Source of the DNA: Maridesulfovibrio sp. | Lineage (GTDB): Bacteria; Desulfobacterota; Desulfovibrionia; Desulfovibrionales; Desulfovibrionaceae | Length of the DNA: 64,000 nucleotides | Reading direction: 5' to 3' | Assembly: GCF_963676065.1 (NCBI RefSeq) | Contig: NZ_OY780933.1 | Span: 992,001 to 1,056,000, forward strand | Shown: positions 1 through 8,873 of the stretch, piece after piece | How the letters are laid out: the number at the start of each line of letters is the position of its first letter | Position numbering within the stretch: position 1 is the first letter of the stretch | The notes under the pieces: generated by a model | Told to the model about the DNA's origin: nothing | The model's input: only the letters and a program-made list of their open reading frames with translations | The model's database searches: none | Position numbers and translations under genes: made by a program

Positions 1-99
1 GATTCCTTTCATCTCCGCCAGCCAGACATCGAGACCTAGTTTAAAGTTTTCAAGAAGTCCACTACTTTTTTTATTAGATTCAAAATCCTGCCCGTTCAT
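1..99 (-). CDS. Partial CDS, N-terminal 33 codons of an unidentified protein
   Basis: An open frame starts at an ATG (complement of 97-99) and runs off the left edge of the window. A strong Shine-Dalgarno GGAGGGA lies just upstream of this ATG (complement of about 101-110). The visible product begins MNGQDFESNKKSSG and ends near WLAEMKGI. It has no signal peptide or motif that I recognise, so no function is given. It lies 30 bases downstream of the LolB-like lipoprotein gene on the same strand and is probably the next gene of the rpoH operon. The start is well supported by the ribosome binding site; the identity is unknown. Confidence 0.6.
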   Translation of the reverse strand, partial: MNGQDFESNKKSSGLLENFKLGLDVWLAEMKGI

Positions 100-129
100 A
101 CTTCCCTCCATATGAAAAGCTAAAATATT

Positions 130-921
130 TTATTCAATTTTTACGTACCCGTTGTGTTCGAGAGATATTTTCTCGGAATTTTCGGGTAGTTTGAGCTCAA
201 GGGTTTCCGCCTGCCATGGTTTTGCCGTGTAGGTTCGGGATTTTATCCGCAACAGAGCTTTGTCACCCTGATCGGTGTATACTGCGAGTTTTTGCGGCAG
301 CATTTTTCCAGAACTGTTTTCTTCATATGAAGACAGTTCCATGCGCCATGAAATTTCGCCCCGTCCCGATATTTCCACCGGAATTCCCTGACCGGTCAAT
401 AAGATCGAACTGATCGGACCGTTGTCAAAGGTAAAACGTATTACATCGTTTTCAGGAACAGCGGTATCGTATGATTTTGGTATCAGGTTTGGATAACAGC
501 CGGAGATAAGTCCTGCAAGGTCTTTCAGGGCGAAAGGAAACGGCAGGCCCAATAGCTGCACAGCCCGGATCGGGGAAGAATGCGTATATGCTGTTTTCTG
601 GTCCGGATAGAACGCGGTTAGCCCGGACTTGTCTTCGCGGATATGGGCGATGTAGGCCCCTATTCCGGCGCGGACGTCAAGCCGCAAAGGAGTCTCCAGA
701 CTGCCCCAGAGGGTTATGGTTGTGCGGTGTCCGCTGTTTTTTGAAGTATAGTAGAGGCTGGCTTTGGCCGTTATCCCCGTTGCATTGCAGTTGCCGTATA
801 TGCTGCGGAAAGCCGAGTATGTGTCTTCCGGTTTGAAATTCACATTTTTACGGATTCCACAGCCGCTGACTGCCATTAGCAGCGCCAGCAGCAATGTCAT
901 GCAACGGAAATGGCGAATCAT
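130..921 (-). CDS. LolB-like outer-membrane lipoprotein
   Basis: A 263-residue exported lipoprotein. The N-terminus has two basic residues, a hydrophobic stretch (about residues 8-19) and a lipobox ending SGC at about residue 21, so it is probably processed by signal peptidase II. The body is predicted mostly beta, with no catalytic motif; its length and its position after a TPR lipoprotein fit the LolB/DUF4292 type of lipoprotein, which accept or stabilise lipidated proteins at the outer membrane. This is a weak family-level resemblance and not a firm LolB call. The start overlaps the stop of the upstream TPR gene by 4 bases, so translation is probably coupled. It is the fourth gene of the rpoH-HD-TPR operon. 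Confidence 0.6.
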   Translation of the reverse strand: MIRHFRCMTLLLALLMAVSGCGIRKNVNFKPEDTYSAFRSIYGNCNATGITAKASLYYTSKNSGHRTTITLWGSLETPLRLDVRAGIGAYIAHIREDKSGLTAFYPDQKTAYTHSSPIRAVQLLGLPFPFALKDLAGLISGCYPNLIPKSYDTAVPENDVIRFTFDNGPISSILLTGQGIPVEISGRGEISWRMELSSYEENSSGKMLPQKLAVYTDQGDKALLRIKSRTYTAKPWQAETLELKLPENSEKISLEHNGYVKIE

Positions 922-2669
922 AATTCTTTCAGCTTCCCGTTAATTTTTTCAGAATTTTCAGAACCCAGTTTGATGGCTTTACGGTATCCTTTGGCTGCTG
1001 ATTTCTTTTTACCCAGTGCGGCGGCAATATCTCCGTAATGTTCCCATAACTCGGGCTGCTTGCCCCGGAGCGATACGGCCCGTTTAATGATTTTCCAGGC
1101 TTCCTCAAAATTACCGAGCCGATAATTGACCCATGCCAGTGAGTCGAGGATGTATCCGTTATCAGGTTCCAGTCTGTTTGCCCTGCTGATGAGGACCATG
1201 GCCCGGTCGAGCTGTTCGTTACGGTCTGCAAGGATGTAACCCACGAAGTTTAAGGCATCTGCATGGTCAGGGTAGCTGGAGATGATCTGCTCCATATACT
1301 TAAGAGTCTGGTTCAGATTGCCTTCCTGTTCTTCCATTACTCCGAGCTGGAAAAGCAGTTGTGGATGATTGGGAACATTTTTATTTCCGCGTAGCAGAGC
1401 GTTTTTCGCGGTTTTAGTGTCTCCGGCTTCGGAGTGCAGGCCGGATTCAAGCAGATAAAAGTTTACGTCTTCGGGAAACTTTTGTTCGCCTGTGAGGATG
1501 ACTTCAAGGGCTTCTTTGTTGCGCTTGAGATCCATGAGTAAATGCGCCCGGAACTGAAGGCTCCGGTCATAATGTTCGCTTTGCGGCGAAATCTTATTAA
1601 GGTAATCGAGAGCCTTCGCCGGATCATCTTCCCCTTCATAGGCAATGGAAGCCTTGAAGAAATAGTATGAATCGGGAACGGTTTTCTGCTGCGCGAAAAG
1701 GTCCAGCAGAATTGAAGCCTGTCCGTAAAATTTGCCGCTGATGAATTGTTGTGCCGCTTCGAGCAGGAATGCTTTTGACCGAGGCCCTTCAATCGCCAGC
1801 TTCAAGGCCCTTTCAGGTGCGTTAAGCTTGAGGCACAGCTCCATTAGCCGAAGCCGGATGTGGTTTGATACATCCGGGAATTCAAGCATTTTTGTATAAA
1901 TTTTCTCAGCAGAATCGTAATCTTTTCCCAATTCATACAGATAGGCCATTTCTCCCCATGCCTCGAGAAAATCCGGCTTTTCTTCCACGGCCTTTTGCAG
2001 GCTGCGGATGGCCTGCCGGGTGAGGCCGAGGCCAGCGCTGGCTTTCGCATGCAGGTAGTGTATCTGGGCAGTACGTTTTTTTTGAGGGATGACTTTGAGG
2101 ATATCCAGAGCCTGTGCGAATTTTTTCTGTTCAAGATAAATGCGGGCCAAATGTCCGGTCGCCACAAGGTCGTCCGGGTTTTTAATAAGGAATTCCTTAA
2201 GCACTCCCTCGGCATCGGCCATGCGATTATCCACCAGATAGGTATTGGCCAGACTTATGTTCAGGTCCGTGCTGTCAGGGTATTTGGCGAGGGCTTCCTT
2301 GAGTGTGGCACGGGCTTCATCAATCTGTTGGGATGTCCAGTATAAGGCAAATTTGTCGAGATAAAGTTGTTCCTGCGGCTCTGCTGCAATGATCCTGTTT
2401 AGAACGGTCAGTGCCTCTTTTTGCAATTTCGCGACTTCATTGATTTTCTGTGGAGTTTTCATGCCGCTCATGGCCTGTCCAAGCCTTGTGCGGTAATCCA
2501 TATATACCAGATAATCATAAGTCAGCTGTGCTTCCGTGCTGAGCGGTAGTTGAAACCCGGGCTGTACAGCTTTTTTACCTGCACAGCCCTGCAGCATAAG
2601 CAGCGCAAGCAGGCCGGTTACAACGATGACTTTGAGCGGGTAGCGTGATGAGCCGGTGAGTTGTTTCAT
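918..2669 (-). CDS. Tetratricopeptide-repeat lipoprotein
   Basis: A 583-residue protein with a signal sequence and lipobox (LLMLQGC, Cys at about residue 29), followed by a long array of helical TPR units covering most of the chain. Typical TPR spacing is visible in segments such as AEGVLKEFLIKNPDDLVATG, AWGEMAYLYELGKDYDSAEK and YILDSLAWVNYRLGNFEEAW, where a Tyr/Leu-Gly pattern is followed by ALK/AEK helices. Such proteins act as scaffolds in envelope complexes; the partner here is unknown. The start codon overlaps the stop of the HD gene (ATGA type) and the stop overlaps the start of the LolB-like gene, so the genes are co-transcribed and probably work in the same envelope process. Confidence 0.85.
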   Translation of the reverse strand: MKQLTGSSRYPLKVIVVTGLLALLMLQGCAGKKAVQPGFQLPLSTEAQLTYDYLVYMDYRTRLGQAMSGMKTPQKINEVAKLQKEALTVLNRIIAAEPQEQLYLDKFALYWTSQQIDEARATLKEALAKYPDSTDLNISLANTYLVDNRMADAEGVLKEFLIKNPDDLVATGHLARIYLEQKKFAQALDILKVIPQKKRTAQIHYLHAKASAGLGLTRQAIRSLQKAVEEKPDFLEAWGEMAYLYELGKDYDSAEKIYTKMLEFPDVSNHIRLRLMELCLKLNAPERALKLAIEGPRSKAFLLEAAQQFISGKFYGQASILLDLFAQQKTVPDSYYFFKASIAYEGEDDPAKALDYLNKISPQSEHYDRSLQFRAHLLMDLKRNKEALEVILTGEQKFPEDVNFYLLESGLHSEAGDTKTAKNALLRGNKNVPNHPQLLFQLGVMEEQEGNLNQTLKYMEQIISSYPDHADALNFVGYILADRNEQLDRAMVLISRANRLEPDNGYILDSLAWVNYRLGNFEEAWKIIKRAVSLRGKQPELWEHYGDIAAALGKKKSAAKGYRKAIKLGSENSEKINGKLKEL

Positions 2670-3454
2670 ACAAGCCTTTCAGGTTCTTCCTGTGGGAGAT
2701 ATTTGGGGTCCTTGGAGAATTCTACTAGCTTTTCGTAGATAGCGGAACCGATATGGATGCCCTGAGCGATCATTTCCGGGCCGTACTCTTTGCCGGTTTC
2801 GGTTCTGAAGGTTGATTCGATGGACTTGATTATTTCAAGGCCCTTAGGGAATTTGTCTATGATTTCTTCCACTGTCCAATCTTCGTAATCGCAGATTTCC
2901 CAGAGAGTGGTGGAGAAATTGTCCGGCCCCCAGCGGAATTTGTCAGCATCGTAAAGAGCTCCGCTTAGTAGAGTCAGTTCCGGATCGTTCTCGATAGGTT
3001 GCTCCGGTTTGAAGGCTTCATGCCGGGCAATAGCTTCAGAAATCAGATCTTTACTGCGTTCAGAAAGCGGGTAGTTGCTCAGAATTACTCTGGAAGTTTC
3101 GGACCCGCGCAGGGCGTGGTTTTCATCCAGACGGCAGCAATCGTGCAGCAGACCGCAGAACTGAGCAAGCAGGACCAGTTCGCGGACCCTGTCCCCGTCC
3201 ATGCCGTCACCTTCCTTGAGAATGATTGCTCCGGCTTCAATCGCTACCTTTTTGGAATGGTAGATGCCGTGGGCATATTCATCATAAAGGAAGGGCAGGA
3301 CATCTTCCTGCAGTCTGATGATCAACGGATGGTCGAAAAACATATCCCTTGCAAATTCAATCTGTGATTCCAGGTCGCGGTAAAAAACCGGAACCGGAAG
3401 GGCAGAGGCCATTGCTTTTGCTTCTTTTTTTAGGTCGGTAAGCAGCTTATTCAT
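2666..3454 (-). CDS. HD-domain protein, probable metal-dependent phosphohydrolase
   Basis: A 262-residue cytoplasmic protein. The HD-domain residues are visible in order: His at about 66 (GIYHSKK), the HD pair at about 104-105 within GLLHDCCRLDENH, a further His in AIARHEAF near 148, and an Asp in YDADKFRW near 170. This is the full metal-binding set of the HD superfamily, whose members hydrolyse nucleotides or phosphoesters. The substrate is not predictable. It overlaps the end of rpoH by 8 bases and the start of the TPR gene by 4, so it is firmly inside the operon. There is no signal peptide or membrane segment. Confidence 0.8.
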   Translation of the reverse strand: MNKLLTDLKKEAKAMASALPVPVFYRDLESQIEFARDMFFDHPLIIRLQEDVLPFLYDEYAHGIYHSKKVAIEAGAIILKEGDGMDGDRVRELVLLAQFCGLLHDCCRLDENHALRGSETSRVILSNYPLSERSKDLISEAIARHEAFKPEQPIENDPELTLLSGALYDADKFRWGPDNFSTTLWEICDYEDWTVEEIIDKFPKGLEIIKSIESTFRTETGKEYGPEMIAQGIHIGSAIYEKLVEFSKDPKYLPQEEPERLV

Positions 3455-4415
3455 TTTCAGGTATCCAGTCCTGTGAAAAGTCTTTAACTGATTCCGCCAG
3501 ATGTTCCCTCAATTTTTTAAGCAGTCTTGCTTCAATCTGGCGAACTCTTTCCCTAGTCACCCCGAATTCTTCACCGATTTCGCGAAGTGTTCGCGGGGAA
3601 TCGGACAAAAGACGGTCATTCAGGATAACTTGTTCCTTTTCATTGAAATTTGGAACAATTGTCCTTAGCTGGTCAAGCAGTAATGTGGAAATCTCCTTGT
3701 TGGCAAGGGTTTCCTCCACCCCGGGACCGAGATCAGGCAGAAAATCCATGCGGGTGGCTTCAGAATCTTCACCGAACTTGAGGTTCAGGGAAAGATCGTT
3801 TTTGGCCAGCCTCTGGTCCATTTCAGTAATTTCCTCTTCACTGACGTTTAGATTCTTCGACAGTTCTGAGGTTGTTGGGTCAAACCCAAGAGCCTGTAAT
3901 CTTTGGCGTTCTTTGTTAAGGTTATAAAAAAGTTTGCGTTGGGTCTGGGTGGTGCCGATTTTAACCATCCGCCAGTTATCCATGATGTATTTCAGGATAT
4001 AGGCTTTGATCCAGAAGGCGGCATAGTAGGAAAATTTGATACCTTTGTCGGGATCAAATTTATTTACGGCCTTCATAAGCCCCACATTTCCTTCCTGTAT
4101 AAGGTCGAGCACATTCTGCATCCAGCGGCGCTGGAAATCCATGGCGATTTTGACCACAAGCCTGAGATGCGAAGACACCAGCCTGAAAGCGGCCTGCTGG
4201 TCCCCGTTTTCCTGTACCTGCTTGGCAAGCTGGAATTCCTCATCCGGTTCAAGCAGGGGAAAGCGGCTGATTTCCTGCAGATAAAGATGAAGGGGGTCCT
4301 TGGTTGCGATTTCTCCTTTTGCTCTTGGCGTGGGCAGAAAATCGTCCTTGGGCGGCAGCTTTACCTCTTCATTTTCAACAGGTTCAAGCTCTAATGTTTT
4401 TTCTTTTGTTGACAT
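3447..4415 (-). CDS. rpoH: RNA polymerase sigma factor RpoH (sigma-32 type)
   Basis: A 322-residue sigma-70 family factor directing heat-shock-type transcription. The core-binding region 2 is at about residues 104-122 (DLIQEGNVGLMKAVNKFDP). It is followed by the -10 recognition helix with FSYYAAFWIKAYI (128-140). The RpoH-type box TQTQRKLFYNL is at 156-166. Region 4 with the helix-turn-helix LREIGEEFGVTRERVRQIE lies near the C-terminus. The length and the RpoH box distinguish it from RpoD, and the long region 1.1 is absent. It is the first gene of a minus-strand operon with an HD protein, a TPR lipoprotein and a LolB-like lipoprotein, which hints at a link between this sigma factor and envelope homeostasis. 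The start MSTKEK is the first ATG after the leader. Confidence 0.9.
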   Translation of the reverse strand: MSTKEKTLELEPVENEEVKLPPKDDFLPTPRAKGEIATKDPLHLYLQEISRFPLLEPDEEFQLAKQVQENGDQQAAFRLVSSHLRLVVKIAMDFQRRWMQNVLDLIQEGNVGLMKAVNKFDPDKGIKFSYYAAFWIKAYILKYIMDNWRMVKIGTTQTQRKLFYNLNKERQRLQALGFDPTTSELSKNLNVSEEEITEMDQRLAKNDLSLNLKFGEDSEATRMDFLPDLGPGVEETLANKEISTLLLDQLRTIVPNFNEKEQVILNDRLLSDSPRTLREIGEEFGVTRERVRQIEARLLKKLREHLAESVKDFSQDWIPENE

Positions 4416-4800
4416 TGCCCGGTTTGTGTTTCCCTGTTCGACTGAATTTATTTGAATATTTTATTGTAAACAAGAAGTCTAATCTGTAACTTGCAAGGGT
4501 ATAGTTTTTATTTGTCCTTTTCAATCTTTTTAAGTAGAAGCGTTTTCTACGCATTAGACTGCTGACAAAGCCCAGCCTGAGGCGTTGCTGCAAAACCACT
4601 GAAGTTTATCTGTGTCTTTATACATTTAATGACGGTGTTCTCCTGCCCCTTACACTCTGCATTTTCCTGACAGTCTGAAAATATTGATTGTAAGTGATTT
4701 TGTAATGCCTCCCTTCAGGACAATCATTCAGCAAAAAGTTAATATGGAGATCAGCCTTTTGGCTGGGATTTGAATCAATAAAAAACGTGGAGCTTCAAAC
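4416..4800. promoter_or_regulatory. Divergent intergenic region between rpoH and metH
   Basis: This 385-base gap must hold promoters for rpoH (leftward) and metH (rightward). The part next to rpoH is AT-rich, with candidate -10-like TACAAT and TATAAT-like tracts on the minus strand, but no convincingly spaced -35/-10 pair. A short palindrome GTAGAAgcgtTTCTAC lies at about 4534-4550. Near metH there is a small hairpin, AGCCttttGGCT, at about 4754-4765, and a GGAG ribosome binding site at about 4786. I found no cobalamin or SAM riboswitch consensus here, although either would be plausible upstream of metH. Confidence 0.4.
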
Positions 4801-7218
4801 ATGCCTGATTTTCGCAAAGCCCTCAGTGACGGGAAAATATATTTTTTCGATGGTGGATACGGAACTTTTTTGCAGAGCAGAGGGCTGCCCGCAGGCATGT
4901 CCCCGGAACTTTTCGGTTTGCAAAGTCCGGATGTAATCAAATCCGTTCATAAGGATTATGTTGATGCCGGCGCGAATGTGCTGACCACAAACACCTTCGG
5001 CGGCAGTCGGCCCAAACTGGGCGCGGATGTCGATGTCGTCGCTCTGAACCGGGAAATGGCTCTTATCGCCCGTTCCGTTGCCGGAGATAATGTTTTCGTG
5101 GGCGGCAGCGTCGGCCCTACCGGTCACTTTGTCCAGCCTTTGGGCGAGATGACATTCAAGGAAATGGTTGAGATCTATAAAGAACAGATTCGCGGCCTTG
5201 TTGAAGGCGGTGTTGATCTGATTCTCGGGGAAACACATTTTGATCTGGCGGAAGCGCGCGCAGTGGTTGTCGCCGCCCGTGAAGTCTGCGACCTGCCCGT
5301 AGCCCTTTCCATGACTTTTGAATCCCCTACCGCCTGCCTGACCGGAACCAGCCCCGCAACTTTTATTGATACCATGCAGAATATGGGCGTTGAACTGATG
5401 GGAACCAACTGTTCAGCCGGGCCGGAGCAGATTCTGGAAGTGCTGAATAATATGCAGCCCCGTCTTTCTTCACCGCTTCTGGTGGAGGCTAACGCCGGTC
5501 TGCCTGAGCTGGACGAGAACCGCAATACTGTGTTCCGTCTCCAGCCCGAACTTTTTGCTGAGCAGTCTGCAAAATTTGTAGACGTCGGTGCCAAATTTAT
5601 AGGCGGTTGCTGCGGAACCGGGCCGGATCATATCCGTGCTTTGCGCAGCGCTGTGGGCGAAGCTTCCTGGAAGCGCCCTCAGCCACAGGAAGATTGCCAG
5701 ATGGTGCTGACTTCCCGCGGCCAGAGCGTAAAGATAGGTTTTGAGCAGCGCGGTGTGATCATCGGTGAGCGCATCAACCCCACTGGAAAGAAAGTACTTA
5801 TCGAGGAACTTCAGAAAGGACAGTTTACCGAGGCGATGAAATTTGCTGAAGAACAGCTGGCTGTGGGCGCGCCCGTGCTTGATGTTAACGTGGGTGCTCC
5901 TATGGTTAATGAGGTTGAAATTCTTCCTGCTCTGGTAAAAGAAATTTTCTCCCAGCATTCCGCTCCGCTTTCCATTGACTCCACCAACGCTGATGCGGTT
6001 GAAGCGGCTCTCTGGGAATACCCCGGATCTCCGCTGGTCAACTCAATCAGCGGTGAACCCGGACGCATGGAACGCCTTGGTCCTTTGTGTAAAAAATTCG
6101 GTGCTCCGTTCATCCTGCTGCCCATCGTCGGCAGCAAGCTGCCCATTACCTGTGCGGAAAAGGTCGAAGTGGTTTCCGAGTTGCTCAAACAGGCTGATGA
6201 CCTCGGTATCCCGCGCAGGCTGATCATGGTCGATGCCTTGGCCTTGACCGTTTCCTCCAAGCCCATGGCTGCACGTCACTGCCTTGATTTCATCAAGCAT
6301 TGCCGTGAGGAATGGAATCTGCCCACCGTACTTGGCCTTTCCAATATCTCTTTCGGTCTTCCGGCAAGAGAATTACTCAACTCAAGTTTCCTGACCCTTT
6401 GTCAGGGACAGGGCATGTGCGCGTTTATTTCCAACCCGAACTCCGTCAGGCTGCGTGAAGCCCTCTACGCCAACGAGGTCATGCTTTGTCGCGACCCTCA
6501 GGCTGAGCAGTATATCGAGCGATATGCCGACTGGACTCCTTCCGGTGAGGGCGGACAATCCGGTGCAGGTGGCGGTAGTAAAAAGGAAAAATCCGATGCG
6601 GAAAATCTTTTTGATGCCGTTGTAAAAGGTGACCGGGGATCAATTGTAGCGTTAGTGGAACGTGATCTTGAAGGCGGTCGTGATCCTTTTGAGCTGGTCA
6701 ATGAAGAACTTATTCCGGCTATTATGGATGTGGGCGAAAAATATGAGCGCAAAGAATATTTTCTGCCTCAGCTGCTGCAATCAGCCGAAACCTTGCAGAA
6801 AGCTTTTGAAAAGCTCAAGCCTCTGCTCGATGCTTCCGGTGAAAGTCAGGAAAAAGCGACTATCGTAATGGCGACAGTTGAAGGCGATATCCACGACATC
6901 GGCAAGAATATCGTCTGCCTGATGCTCAAGAACCACGGTTACAACGTGATTGACCTCGGTAAAGACGTTCCTGCGGAGACCGTTGTCAATGCCGCTGAAA
7001 AGCATGGAGCCAAAATAATAGGTCTTTCCGCGCTTATGACCACCACCATGGTTAAAATGGAAGAGACCATCAACCTCATCAGGGAACGCAACCTTGATAT
7101 CAAAGTAATGATCGGCGGCGCTGTTATCACCGGAGGATTCTGTGAATCAATTGGAGCGGACGGCTGGTCTACAGATGCCGTAGCAGCTGTAAAAGTTGCC
7201 AAGGATCTGTTGCAATAA
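4801..7218 (+). CDS. metH: Cobalamin-dependent methionine synthase, short form without reactivation domain
   Basis: An 805-residue cytoplasmic enzyme that transfers the methyl of methyltetrahydrofolate to homocysteine via cobalamin. The N-terminal homocysteine domain (about 1-290) opens with FFDGGYGTFLQSRGL. Its zinc cysteines are in GTNCSAGP (about 207) and GGCCGTGPDH (about 272-273). The pterin-binding domain starts at GERINPTGKK near 322. After a Gly/Ser/Lys linker near 585-600 comes the helical cap, then the B12 domain with the DxHxxG cobalt ligand in EGDIHDIGKN (about 697-706). The classical MetH is near 1200 residues; the C-terminal SAM reactivation domain is absent here, as in many anaerobes. 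Ribosome binding site GGAG; the ATG at 4801 is well placed. Confidence 0.93.
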   Translation: MPDFRKALSDGKIYFFDGGYGTFLQSRGLPAGMSPELFGLQSPDVIKSVHKDYVDAGANVLTTNTFGGSRPKLGADVDVVALNREMALIARSVAGDNVFVGGSVGPTGHFVQPLGEMTFKEMVEIYKEQIRGLVEGGVDLILGETHFDLAEARAVVVAAREVCDLPVALSMTFESPTACLTGTSPATFIDTMQNMGVELMGTNCSAGPEQILEVLNNMQPRLSSPLLVEANAGLPELDENRNTVFRLQPELFAEQSAKFVDVGAKFIGGCCGTGPDHIRALRSAVGEASWKRPQPQEDCQMVLTSRGQSVKIGFEQRGVIIGERINPTGKKVLIEELQKGQFTEAMKFAEEQLAVGAPVLDVNVGAPMVNEVEILPALVKEIFSQHSAPLSIDSTNADAVEAALWEYPGSPLVNSISGEPGRMERLGPLCKKFGAPFILLPIVGSKLPITCAEKVEVVSELLKQADDLGIPRRLIMVDALALTVSSKPMAARHCLDFIKHCREEWNLPTVLGLSNISFGLPARELLNSSFLTLCQGQGMCAFISNPNSVRLREALYANEVMLCRDPQAEQYIERYADWTPSGEGGQSGAGGGSKKEKSDAENLFDAVVKGDRGSIVALVERDLEGGRDPFELVNEELIPAIMDVGEKYERKEYFLPQLLQSAETLQKAFEKLKPLLDASGESQEKATIVMATVEGDIHDIGKNIVCLMLKNHGYNVIDLGKDVPAETVVNAAEKHGAKIIGLSALMTTTMVKMEETINLIRERNLDIKVMIGGAVITGGFCESIGADGWSTDAVAAVKVAKDLLQ

Positions 7219-7237
7219 GCATGCATGCTTGTTTTTG
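7217..7237 (+). terminator. Weak intrinsic terminator after metH
   Basis: The palindrome AAGCATGCATGCTT directly overlaps the metH stop and is followed by GTTTTTG. The stem is only five base pairs around a TGCA loop, so termination is likely partial. The next gene (TlpA-like) lies 70 bases downstream on the same strand. Confidence 0.4.
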
Positions 7238-7307
7238 AATTCTTCTATGGAATCTGCTAGTGCAGTATTTATAGTATGTCGAAGATGAGTTCCCCTTTGG
7301 AGGGCGA

Positions 7308-7790
7308 ATGAAAATATTTAATAAAATAAGTTTATTGGTCGTAATCCTGCTTCTCGTCTGCGGATGCAACAAGACTGAGACCGCGAACGCGGTTGAGACC
7401 CTTGATGCTCAGGGTGTTCAGGATATTATCACGAAGAACAGGGGCAAGGTGGTTCTGGTCAATTTCTGGGCCACGTGGTGTCCTCCCTGCCGGGCTGAGA
7501 TCCCGGAACTGATTAAGCTGCGCAATAATTTTTCTGATGATGAGCTGGTGATAATCGGTGTTTCTGTTGATCAGGACCGTGATGCTCTGGAAAAATTCAT
7601 GCTTAAGGAAGTAAAGTTCAATTATCCGATTTACTTTGCAGCTGATGATGTGGGACCGTCTTTCAGAATTCAGTCTATTCCCAGAGTCATGCTTTATAAT
7701 CCTGATGGGGAACGGGTTTTCGATAAGGAAGGAAGTTATCCCGGAGCCATGTTTGAAAGATATATCAAGAAGATGTTAAAGGAACGGTAA
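7308..7790 (+). CDS. TlpA/ResA-type thioredoxin-fold lipoprotein
   Basis: A 160-residue periplasmic thiol-disulfide oxidoreductase. The N-terminus has a basic start, a hydrophobic helix and a lipobox ending VCGC with Cys20 as probable lipidation site. The thioredoxin fold carries the active site WATWCPPC at about residues 54-61, the CPPC type seen in cytochrome maturation or thiol-reducing TlpA/ResA proteins. The conserved cis-proline is in QSIPRVMLY near residue 128. A GGAGGG ribosome binding site precedes the ATG. It is followed after 6 bases by the GNAT gene; there is no cytochrome-maturation gene nearby to fix its partner. Confidence 0.88.
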   Translation: MKIFNKISLLVVILLLVCGCNKTETANAVETLDAQGVQDIITKNRGKVVLVNFWATWCPPCRAEIPELIKLRNNFSDDELVIIGVSVDQDRDALEKFMLKEVKFNYPIYFAADDVGPSFRIQSIPRVMLYNPDGERVFDKEGSYPGAMFERYIKKMLKER

Positions 7791-7796
7791 TCGTAA

Positions 7797-8258
7797 ATGG
7801 TGAAAATTAGAAAGGCGATGATGGAGGATGTGAAAAAACTCCATTCTATCATTACACAAAGTACTAAGGATGCCATGGTTTTGCCGCGTCCGTTAAACTC
7901 TATATACAGCCACCTGCGTGATTTTTTTGTCGCAGAATCGGACGAGGGCGAGATTCTCGGCTGCTGTGCCCTTGCCATAAGCTGGCATTGTCTGGCAGAA
8001 GTCCGGTCTCTGGTGGTTGTTCCTGAAGCACGCGGTTCCAATCTGGGAGCCAAGATGGTGGAAGCATGCGTTCAGGAGGCTCGCGAACTGGGTGTTTGCG
8101 ATATTTTTGTTTTGACCAATATTGAGAAGTTCTTCGCAAAACTCGGCTTTGAAGAAACGGATAAGAATGTGTTGCCCCAGAAAATCTGGGCCGATTGCAT
8201 CAACTGCCCCTTGTTTCCCGATTGCGATGAAATTCCAATGACTATGAACCTAAAATAG
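7797..8258 (+). CDS. GNAT N-acetyltransferase, short ArgA (N-acetylglutamate synthase) type
   Basis: A 153-residue single-domain GNAT enzyme. The acetyl-CoA binding signature is in VRSLVVVPEARGSNLGAKM (about residues 71-89), with the R/Q-x-x-G-x-G/A loop in the form RGSNLGA. The C-terminal end LPQKIWADCINCPLFPDC is characteristic of the short, kinase-domain-free N-acetylglutamate synthases found in Desulfovibrio relatives. These carry out the first step of arginine synthesis, acetyl transfer from acetyl-CoA to glutamate. It lies between the TlpA-like gene and hpt with short spacing (6 and 14 bases), so it is probably co-transcribed. No other arginine gene is in the window. Confidence 0.75.
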   Translation: MVKIRKAMMEDVKKLHSIITQSTKDAMVLPRPLNSIYSHLRDFFVAESDEGEILGCCALAISWHCLAEVRSLVVVPEARGSNLGAKMVEACVQEARELGVCDIFVLTNIEKFFAKLGFEETDKNVLPQKIWADCINCPLFPDCDEIPMTMNLK

Positions 8259-8272
8259 AAAGGAAAACTGTC

Positions 8273-8797
8273 ATGGGCCATAGCCTTAAAGAAGTTTTTT
8301 CTAAAGAAATAATTGCGGAAAGAATTAACGAACTCGGTAAAAATATTTCTGAAACCTACGGTCAGGAGCCGCTGGTATGTGTGTGCGTTCTTAAGGGAGC
8401 CTATCTCTTTTTTGCGGACATTACCCGGGCCTTGGCTTCTGATCCTGAGATCGATTTCGTGCGTCTTTCCAGCTACGGAAGCGGTACCAGCCGCACCGGA
8501 AATATGAATTTTTCCAAAGATCTTGAGGTTTCAATCGCCGATAAGCATGTGCTTATTGTAGAAGATATTGTCGATACCGGTCATTCCGTGGAATTTCTCA
8601 AGCATGTGTTTGAAAAACGTAACCCTTTGAGCGTGAAAACATGTGCCCTGATTGATAAAAGGGAACGTCGCGAGATTGATCTGGAAGTTGAATTTCCCGG
8701 TTTTATTCTTAACAGCGGCTTCCTTGTGGGATATGGAATGGACTATGCTGAAAAATACAGGTATTTAAGTGCTGTGTATGAACTTGAGAATGCCTGA
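8273..8797 (+). CDS. hpt: Hypoxanthine phosphoribosyltransferase
   Basis: A 174-residue purine-salvage enzyme that makes IMP from hypoxanthine and PRPP. The PRPP-binding motif is VLIVEDIVDTGHSVEFL, with the acidic pair of EDIVDTG near residues 99-105. The upstream flexible loop contains the conserved SSYGSGTSRTG near 64-74. The length matches bacterial Hpt (170-185). An AGGAAA ribosome binding site precedes the ATG at 8273. It sits at the end of a short run with the TlpA and GNAT genes; the functional link is not obvious. Confidence 0.93.
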   Translation: MGHSLKEVFSKEIIAERINELGKNISETYGQEPLVCVCVLKGAYLFFADITRALASDPEIDFVRLSSYGSGTSRTGNMNFSKDLEVSIADKHVLIVEDIVDTGHSVEFLKHVFEKRNPLSVKTCALIDKRERREIDLEVEFPGFILNSGFLVGYGMDYAEKYRYLSAVYELENA

Positions 8798-8873
8798 TTA
8801 TAAGGTGTGCTTTTTTGAGATTGTTATAAATATAAGTCTGTTAAACTACATTTAATGGCAGGTGGAACGGTCC

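Noticed and set aside
4416-4800. Cobalamin or SAM riboswitch ahead of metH
   Set aside because: I looked for the B12-box and SAM-box core patterns and found none; only small hairpins are present.
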